From assembly GCA_031384695.1 (NCBI GenBank), contig JANNAV010000216.1:1-12804 (forward strand): a stretch of 12,804 nucleotides of DNA, in the 5' to 3' direction. The position numbers and the translations under genes were made by a program. The notes under the pieces were generated by a model. It was not told the origin of the DNA. It made no database searches and worked only from the letters and a program-made list of their open reading frames with translations. Positions within the stretch are counted from its first letter, which is position 1. Each line of letters starts with the position of its first letter. The stretch comes from JANNAV01 sp031384695 (GTDB lineage: Bacteria; Pseudomonadota; Alphaproteobacteria; Rhodobacterales; Rhodobacteraceae). This document shows, in pieces, positions 7,729-12,804 of this stretch.

Positions 7729-8358
7729 ATGGATAAGAATTTCGGTGAAAAACTCAGAGCAGCGCGGCTGTCCGAGAAGATCGCACTGAAAGATCTGGCC
7801 GTCAAATGTGGCCTTTCCTATAGCTATATCAGTCAGGTTGAACGCGGTGAAGCAAGCCCGTCGTTGGCCGCCCTGGACCGGCTGGCAAAAGCACTGGGAA
7901 AAACCGTGTGGGAGTTGTTGCGGGACGAAAGCCAACAAGAAAATCCGCCCAACGGTCAGCGTGACGTCAACATGCTGGAGGACATTCTTCCGCTATCAAA
8001 GACACTACCGGGCTTCAGGGCCAGCAATATTGTCCGCAAAAACGGGCGCCGCACCGTCATCCTGCCCCATTCGCACGTGCAATATCAGATGATTACTCCC
8101 AATCTTGTCAGCGAAATGCAGCTTCTCATCATGGAAGCCGAAGCTGGCACCAACTCAGGTGACCAACCCTTTGAACATCGCGGCGAAGAGTGTTGCGTCG
8201 TTCTCGAGGGAACCGTCGAGATGACGGTCGGCAACGAGACATTTGTGCTTGAAAAGGACGACAGTGTTTATTTCTCAAGCGAACAATCCCACCGCTGGCG
8301 AAATGCGGGAGAGGGGAAACTAGTGCTGCTCCTCGCATGTACGCCCCCCGCTTATTAA
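7729..8358 (+). CDS. XRE-family transcriptional regulator with C-terminal cupin sensor
   Basis: A 209-residue DNA-binding regulator. Residues about 8-62 form an HTH_3 (lambda Cro/CI-type) domain, with the recognition region CGLSYSYISQVERGEASPSLAAL. A linker leads to a cupin_2 domain (about 110-205) with FEHRGEECCVVLEG (H150, E154) and a second motif containing H188 in QSHRWRN, so a small ligand or metal could bind there. This architecture is common in regulators of small catabolic or transport operons (the PuuR-type layout). AAGGGGA at 7713-7719 lies 9 nt before the ATG. It sits inside the operon between transporter and amidohydrolase genes, which suggests local control of the divergent region and perhaps of its own transcript. 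Activator or repressor role cannot be told. Confidence 0.92.
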   Translation: MDKNFGEKLRAARLSEKIALKDLAVKCGLSYSYISQVERGEASPSLAALDRLAKALGKTVWELLRDESQQENPPNGQRDVNMLEDILPLSKTLPGFRASNIVRKNGRRTVILPHSHVQYQMITPNLVSEMQLLIMEAEAGTNSGDQPFEHRGEECCVVLEGTVEMTVGNETFVLEKDDSVYFSSEQSHRWRNAGEGKLVLLLACTPPAY

Positions 8359-8457
8359 CTCTTATCGCCCGTTTTGCCTCAGACCTGCAATACGAGAATA
8401 GAAATTTTTTTGCAACCAACGCAATCGCACACACGTAAAATCAAGGAGATAAACGCA

Positions 8458-9843
8458 ATGGCACGTAAACTGATCAAGAACGCGACAATCATTTCGGTTG
8501 ACCCGAAGATTGGTGATCTGATTGGCGGTGACATTCTGATCGATGGGGCAAAAATTGTCGCGATTTCGCGCAACATTTCTACCGATGATGCAGAGATTAT
8601 CGATGCAACCAATTGCATCGCGATCCCCGGCTTTGTCGACACCCATCGCCACACCTGGGAGGCGCTGTTGCGCAATGCCGGGCCCGACTGGTCGTTGGCA
8701 CAGTATCTGACGGCTGTTCGCGTGGTTATGGGCGACGTATATACGCCACAAGACATGTATATCGGCAATTTGCTCGGCGCACTCGACTCACTCGATGCCG
8801 GCACCACGACGCTTTTCGACTGGTCCCATAACAATAATTCGCCCGCGCATGCGGAAGCCGCGATTGATGCTCTTAAAACTGCAGGCCTGCGTGCCGTCTT
8901 TGGCTATGGCAACTCGAACCCCGAGTGGAATGTGCCAAATAACATTCCGTCGAACTATGCGGAAATCCGGCGTATCCGGCGCGACATTCTTTCGTCGGAT
9001 GACGCACTGGTTACAATGGCTACCGCGCCACGAGGACCGCAATTCACCAGCATCGAAAACACGGTCGACGATTTCCGGCTGTCGCGGGAACTTGGCCTCA
9101 GGATCAGCATCCATGTTGGTGACGGCCTCTGGGGAATGAACAAACCGCTGGTCGGCATGAACCAAAAGGGTATTCTTGGCGAAGACGTGACCTATGTTCA
9201 CTGCAACACTCTTCATGATGAAGAGTTCAAACTGATTGGTGATAGTGGCGGACATACTTCGATTTCACCCGAGATTGAAATGCAAATGGGGCATGGCATG
9301 CCCCCCGCGCTTCGCATGCTTGAAGCAGGTATCCGCCCAAGTATTTCCAGCGACGTGGTGACGACGACCCCCTGCGATTTCTTCAACGCCATGCGCCATC
9401 TGATCGCGGGAACGCGTTTGATGGTCTATCAAACCGCCATCCAAAACAAAAAGCTGGTTGATCCCCTGCCGCTTTCCAGCCGGGACGCATTGGAATTTGC
9501 AACACTTCGCGGTGCGGCGGCCTGCGGGCTCGATCATAAAATCGGCTCGCTGACCCCCGGTAAACTCGCTGATATCGTGCTCGTCCGGACCGACTATATG
9601 AATATGATTCCGATCAACAACCCGGTCGCAGCGGTTGTCGAGTTTGCCAATGTTGGCAATATCGATACTGTGCTAGTGAATGGCGAGATCAAAAAGCGCC
9701 ACGGTAAGTTGGTTGGCATCGACTTCCCGGCTTTCCGCAAAACCGTTGAGTCCGCACGTGACAGCCTGTTCGCGCGCGCGGGCGTGCCAACAGACGGTTC
9801 GTGGATTGTTAAGCCCTACACCGAAGGTCTGAGCGAGTTCTGA
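8458..9843 (+). CDS. Amidohydrolase-superfamily deaminase/hydrolase (AtzA/TrzN/SsnA-like)
   Basis: Metal-dependent amidohydrolase (461 aa) of the chlorohydrolase/deaminase branch, which removes amino or halide groups from N-heterocycles or opens C-N bonds. Metal ligands read as H63 and H65 (PGFVDTHRHTWE), H219 (ISIHVGDG), H248 (VHCNTLHDEE) and D299 (SSDVVTTTP); spacing matches mononuclear members. The residue three after H219 is D222, where many deaminases have glutamate. SPEIEMQMGHGMP is a subgroup hallmark that I recognise but cannot tie to a known substrate. N- and C-terminal beta-sandwich pieces (residues 1-57; GKLADIVLV onward) are complete. The ATG at 8458 is chosen for AAGGAG at 8443-8448; the frame extends to 8374 but without a ribosome site. 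A CobW-type GTPase gene follows at once, consistent with metal need. Confidence 0.92.
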   Translation: MARKLIKNATIISVDPKIGDLIGGDILIDGAKIVAISRNISTDDAEIIDATNCIAIPGFVDTHRHTWEALLRNAGPDWSLAQYLTAVRVVMGDVYTPQDMYIGNLLGALDSLDAGTTTLFDWSHNNNSPAHAEAAIDALKTAGLRAVFGYGNSNPEWNVPNNIPSNYAEIRRIRRDILSSDDALVTMATAPRGPQFTSIENTVDDFRLSRELGLRISIHVGDGLWGMNKPLVGMNQKGILGEDVTYVHCNTLHDEEFKLIGDSGGHTSISPEIEMQMGHGMPPALRMLEAGIRPSISSDVVTTTPCDFFNAMRHLIAGTRLMVYQTAIQNKKLVDPLPLSSRDALEFATLRGAAACGLDHKIGSLTPGKLADIVLVRTDYMNMIPINNPVAAVVEFANVGNIDTVLVNGEIKKRHGKLVGIDFPAFRKTVESARDSLFARAGVPTDGSWIVKPYTEGLSEF

Positions 9844-9861
9844 GATTTTGGGAGAACCAAG

Positions 9862-10914
9862 GTGCATGTCGTGAACCAGACCCGGGTGCCAGTGACGATC
9901 GTTACGGGATTTCTGGGCAGCGGCAAAACGACTTTGATTGCCGCGATGCTGCGCCGACCGGACTTGGCAGGCATGGCCGTCATCGTCAATGAATTTGGTG
10001 ATATCGGGATCGATGACGCCATTTTCGCGGATGCGACAGGGCCAAAAAACGTTCGGCTTCTGGTAGGCGGGTGCATGTGTTGCCTGGCCGGCGATGATCT
10101 GGTTGAAACCTTGTTGGATCTGGTTCGTGGCGGGCCTTACCGGCCCGTCCGCATCATTGTGGAAACAACCGGACTTGCCGACCCGGCCAAGATAATGCGC
10201 CAGATAATGACGGATTTGCGCTTGCGCGCGGTCATTCGTCTGGACGGCGTGGTTGCGACGATCGACGTAGTCAACGGAATTGCCAATCTTGAAAAGTACG
10301 AAGTCTGCCGCGCGCAGGCGGCTTTCGCCGACCTGCGGATCGTCACCAAATCCGACCTTGCGGAACCCAAGGCGGTGGCCACTCTTATCGGAAAGCTTAA
10401 GGCGATGAGCAATGGCAGCCGGGTCGTGGCTGCCGATCATGGCGAGGTTGACGCGCAACTGATTTTCGGTCTGTCACTGGTGGACGCCAAGACAGGTCAG
10501 GCCGATTTGGAGAAATGGCTGAATGTGGCAGGGCACCGCACCGGACGCCTTGGCGACACAGTCGCGAACCCAACTACGCTTCATTTCAGTGGCGGACACC
10601 ACCACGGCGAAGGAATGGGCACCTGGCTTATCGAAGACCCCCGGCCAGTTGACTGGGAACGTCTGGAACAGAGGGTCGGTAATATTATCCGGCGACACGG
10701 TCACAATCTGTTGCGGCTCAAGGGCGTGGTGCGAACCCGCTGTGATGTTGATCGCCCGCTTGTCCTGCATGGTGTGCAACACATCTTTCACGCCCCGGTT
10801 CGCCTGAATTCCTGGCAGGGCGCGGCCGGTTCAGCGATCGTTGCCATCGGCCGCAACCAGGCCTATTCGGCGGTCTGCGAATTACGGGACGCTTGGTCTG
10901 ATTGCGCCGGATAA
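9862..10914 (+). CDS. CobW/COG0523-family GTPase, putative metallochaperone
   Basis: G3E-family P-loop GTPase (350 aa) likely to deliver a metal, probably zinc, to a client enzyme. Walker A is GFLGSGKTT (K22, T23). Next come NEFGDIGIDD, the metal-site motif GGCMCC (C71-x-C73-C74, the CxCC hallmark), ETTGLADP and the guanine-specificity TKSD. A short His cluster, GGHHHGEG (H246-H248), precedes the CobW C-terminal domain. The start is GTG at 9862, with GGGAG at 9850-9854; another GTG at 9871 is possible. The gene begins 18 bp after the amidohydrolase stop, so that metalloenzyme is the natural client by context. The stop at 10914 lies only a few bases before the inferred insertion-sequence end, so the last residues could be affected by that insertion, though the tail looks native (AIGRNQAYSAV). 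Confidence 0.93.
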   Translation: MHVVNQTRVPVTIVTGFLGSGKTTLIAAMLRRPDLAGMAVIVNEFGDIGIDDAIFADATGPKNVRLLVGGCMCCLAGDDLVETLLDLVRGGPYRPVRIIVETTGLADPAKIMRQIMTDLRLRAVIRLDGVVATIDVVNGIANLEKYEVCRAQAAFADLRIVTKSDLAEPKAVATLIGKLKAMSNGSRVVAADHGEVDAQLIFGLSLVDAKTGQADLEKWLNVAGHRTGRLGDTVANPTTLHFSGGHHHGEGMGTWLIEDPRPVDWERLEQRVGNIIRRHGHNLLRLKGVVRTRCDVDRPLVLHGVQHIFHAPVRLNSWQGAAGSAIVAIGRNQAYSAVCELRDAWSDCAG

Positions 10915-10930
10915 GACTTGGGGTCAGGAC

Positions 10931-11737
10931 TCACAACCAATGGATGACCGTTGCTGCCAGTGCGCAAGCGGAGAGAAAGAGGATGGGGCATCGGTCGTAT
11001 CGGGTTGCGATACGCCGCCAGTCCTTGAGGCGGGCGAACATGTTCTCGATCCATTGCCTGGCAGGGCATATTTTCATGCCCGAGAAGGTTGTGGCGCTGG
11101 CGGTTTAGGTCTGCATCGCGCGGGATATTGATTTTGCGACCAATACGAGATGGGATATAGGGAGAAATCTCCATAGTATTCAGAGTTTCGCGGAACCAGT
11201 CGGCATCGTAGCCGCGATCCGCCAGCAGCGCCCCGGCCTGCGGGAGGGAGGATAGCAGCACCCGCGCGCCGATATAGTCCGAAGTCTGGCCAGCCGAGAG
11301 GAACATCCGGATTGGTCGACCCAGCGCATCCGCCACGACATGCAGCTTCGAGTTCAGCCCACCTTCCGTGCGCCCGATCAGGCGTCCCCGATCTGCGCGG
11401 GGCCTCCCTTTTTTGACCGACAGGCTTGAAGCTGTCCGGTGCGCCTTTGTACGGGTCGCTTCGATCATCACGATCTCGGTCTGCTGCGCCCGTGCTGACA
11501 GTTCGGTCATGATCGTGTCGAACACGCCCATCCGGCTCCACCGCTGCCATCGATTGTAGAGGGTCTTGGTCGGGCCATAGGCCGCAGGGGCATGTTTCCA
11601 CATCACCCATTGCCTTGAACGAAGACTATCCTGCTCAGCACCTTGCGGTCATCCACCTTGGGCTTGCCGCGCGACTTCGGAAAATACGGCTTCAACCGCT
11701 CGACCTGTGCCTCCGTAAGCCAGAAAAGCTCGCTCAG
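10931..11737 (-). pseudogene. Broken IS5-family transposase
   Basis: Three reading-frame pieces rebuild a normal IS5-family transposase. The N-terminal piece starts SELFWLTEAQVERLKPYFPK from a CTG (11735-11737) where ATG is expected, and hits TGA at 11603-11605 after VLSRIVFVQGNG. The next frame continues MWKHAPAAYGPTKTLYNRW through LLADRGYDADWFRETL, consistent with one lost base near 11606. At RQRHN a 37-bp extra segment (11052-11088) shifts the frame again, and the C-terminus ENMFARLKDWRRIATRYDR...ATVIHWL ends at TGA 10931. Removing 37 bp and restoring one base leaves exactly 257 codons, the usual size. The first catalytic aspartate motif (MIDAT) reads MIEAT. It is therefore almost surely inactive. 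Confidence 0.87.
11064..11081. repeat. Hairpin-forming inverted repeat inside the transposase insertion
   Basis: GGGCAT-ATTTTC-ATGCCC is a perfect 6-bp stem with a 6-base loop, lying within the 37-bp segment (11052-11088) that interrupts the transposase frame. The stem is seen directly; that the segment is an insertion is inferred from the rebuilt protein on both sides. Confidence 0.6.
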
Positions 11738-11808
11738 GAACCTGCCCCAATTTGGGATTTTGAATCACGCCACGAGTTGTCGCTCAACTGAAATTATGGC
11801 TCCCGACC

Positions 11809-12804
11809 CTAATTTTTGATATCATGCACCCAAGTGCGCCCGGCCATCGCTGCAACCTTGTTCCAATCGAGATGAAATCCCGCACCAGGTTCCTGATCAA
11901 TATCAAGGATGCCATCGTTAATTCTGGGCAGTGCGTCCAGCAGATCAAACATCGGACAGGCACCAATTTCGGGCGGAATGAATTCGACGGCCTCAATGGG
12001 CCGTAGTGCACCTGCAAGTTGGGCATGCAACGGCAAGAACACATGGGGCAGCACGCTTTTACCCCGAACCCCAGCGCTTTCCGTCGCGGTCACCGCCGTT
12101 GAAATACCGCCGCATGTGGTCGCGTCAAGCCGATAAAACAGCAAGGGTTCGATGGCCGCTTGTATCGTCTGAAGATCCGGCAGGTCTTCGCCAACCGCCA
12201 ACGGTGTCTTGATCCACTTTTGCAGCTCTCCGGCAAGAAAACTTTGGTGTTGTCCAAAGGGGTCTTCAATGAATTTTATATTATAGGCATCAAGCCGTTT
12301 GCAGGTTTCTAAGGCTGCCGCAACGCTGGTCCAGGCCCAATGGGCATCAACACAAATGCAATTGCCGGCGACTTGCATTGCCGCGGCGACAAGCCTCTCG
12401 TCGTGATCAGGATCGCTTCCGTTGATCATGATCTTAATCAACCTGTAACCCTGATCAACGCGCAGGCGAACCTCTTCGCAAACATCTTCGATAGTACGCT
12501 GGTGCAGGAAATATCCTGCAACCACCATGACCGGCACCCGGCTTCGAATGCCGCCAAGAACCGCGTTCAACGGTTGTGACACCGATTTGCAAAAGAGATC
12601 CCAAAGCGCAATTTCGTACAGGCTTGCGGCTTTCACCAGACTGGCCCGGTTGTTGACCAAGCCCTGAAGCATGTTTTCGATCGTTCCGCGCCGCATGGAA
12701 CTGCTGGTTCCAACAATGTGCGGCGCAAGGATGTGTGCCGCGTCAAGAAGATTGGCACCGCGTGGGTAGGAAATGGCGTCGCCAAAAAGCCCGTTGTCGC
12801 TTTC
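11809..12804 (-). CDS. Enolase-superfamily enzyme (mandelate racemase/muconate lactonizing type), partial
   Basis: C-terminal 331 residues; the start lies beyond the right edge. The superfamily abstracts a proton next to a carboxylate, then racemises, dehydrates or cycloisomerises the acid. Metal ligands are D153 (CVDAHW), E180 (FIEDPF) and E206 (AVGED), in visible-residue numbering. An Asp-His dyad like that of mandelate racemase is given by D227 (LDATTCGG) and H254 (LPHVFLPLHA), with matching spacing. The first-strand KxK motif reads K124-I-M126, so the second lysine, an acid/base in many members, is methionine. This would leave the Asp-His dyad as the main base, as in acid-sugar dehydratases. 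It is convergent with the amidohydrolase operon and separated from it by the insertion sequence, so a shared pathway is uncertain. Confidence 0.9.
   Translation of the reverse strand, partial: ESDNGLFGDAISYPRGANLLDAAHILAPHIVGTSSSMRRGTIENMLQGLVNNRASLVKAASLYEIALWDLFCKSVSQPLNAVLGGIRSRVPVMVVAGYFLHQRTIEDVCEEVRLRVDQGYRLIKIMINGSDPDHDERLVAAAMQVAGNCICVDAHWAWTSVAAALETCKRLDAYNIKFIEDPFGQHQSFLAGELQKWIKTPLAVGEDLPDLQTIQAAIEPLLFYRLDATTCGGISTAVTATESAGVRGKSVLPHVFLPLHAQLAGALRPIEAVEFIPPEIGACPMFDLLDALPRINDGILDIDQEPGAGFHLDWNKVAAMAGRTWVHDIKN

Larger units (their letters stand above)
10918..11750 (-). mobile_element. Degenerate IS5-family insertion sequence
   Basis: About 0.83 kb holding one transposase pseudogene on the minus strand. 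Candidate terminal inverted repeats are TTGGGGTCAGG at 10918-10928 and CCTGCCCCAA at 11741-11750, matching with one extra T. The true ends may lie further out, since the transposase start would be only 13 nt inside the right repeat. No target duplication was identified. It sits between two convergent genes and touches the end of the CobW-type gene without cutting the frame. With its broken transposase it should not move by itself. Confidence 0.75.

Noticed and set aside
7653..7790. Short GTG-started frame between the LivM-like gene and the regulator
   Set aside because: It runs into the regulator in another frame, has no ribosome site and no recognisable content.
6976..7938. Long minus-strand open frame (320 codons) opposite the LivM-like permease and the regulator
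   Set aside because: It spans two well-supported genes on the other strand, has unusual composition, and shows no family motif; antisense shadow.
8374..8404. Possible sigma70-like promoter before the amidohydrolase
   Set aside because: TTGCCT is followed at proper spacing only by poor -10 matches (AATAGA), too weak to annotate.
9673..10458. Minus-strand open frame (261 codons) opposite the amidohydrolase end and the CobW-type gene
   Set aside because: Both opposite genes have complete motifs; the antisense frame shows none.
11074..11610. Alternative 178-codon frame inside the insertion sequence
   Set aside because: It is the shifted shadow of the transposase; the adjacent frame carries the DRGYDADWFR and KAHRT motifs.
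10915..11808. Rho-independent terminators for the two convergent operons
   Set aside because: No GC-rich stem followed by a T run could be found; the only clear hairpin lies inside the transposase remnant.
1..12804. CRISPR arrays, tRNA or rRNA genes
   Set aside because: No regularly spaced direct repeats, cloverleaf-like sequences or rRNA stretches were seen.

Overview
The window carries an accessory catabolic and transport locus from a moderately GC-rich proteobacterium. The Liv-type ABC operon with a twin-arginine binding protein, the three-subunit molybdenum hydroxylase genes and an IS5-type insertion sequence fit an alphaproteobacterium (Rhodobacterales-like) best. This placement is an inference from gene content; no rRNA or housekeeping marker is present.

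Layout. Positions 1-2260 hold a leftward gene set read from 2260 down to 1: an MBL-fold metallo-hydrolase, the FAD subunit of a molybdenum hydroxylase (xanthine dehydrogenase/CO dehydrogenase superfamily), and its [2Fe-2S] subunit, which runs off the left edge. The molybdopterin subunit is presumably just outside. A 542-bp divergent intergenic region (2261-2802) follows, with several short palindromes. A tightly packed rightward operon then runs from 2803 to 10914: a Tat-exported amino-acid/amide-type substrate-binding protein, two ABC ATPases (LivG- and LivF-like), two permeases (LivH- and LivM-like), an XRE/cupin transcriptional regulator, a zinc-type amidohydrolase of the deaminase/chlorohydrolase group, and a CobW/COG0523 GTPase metallochaperone. 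Positions 10915-11760 hold a decayed IS5-family insertion sequence. From 11809 to the right edge is the C-terminal 331 residues of a leftward mandelate racemase/muconate-lactonizing-type enzyme of the enolase superfamily.

How the genes could work together (inference). The ABC system would import a small polar, probably nitrogen-containing compound. The amidohydrolase would remove an amino group or open a C-N bond, with the CobW GTPase supplying metal. The Mo-hydroxylase would hydroxylate an aromatic or heterocyclic ring carbon, the MBL hydrolase would cleave a ring-opened ester, lactone, lactam or thioester intermediate, and the XRE/cupin protein would sense substrate or product. The exact substrate cannot be read from the sequence. 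The most unusual points are metal-ligand or catalytic-site departures in several enzymes, a degenerate ABC signature in the LivG-like ATPase, and an IS transposase broken by a 37-bp hairpin-bearing insertion plus a frameshift.
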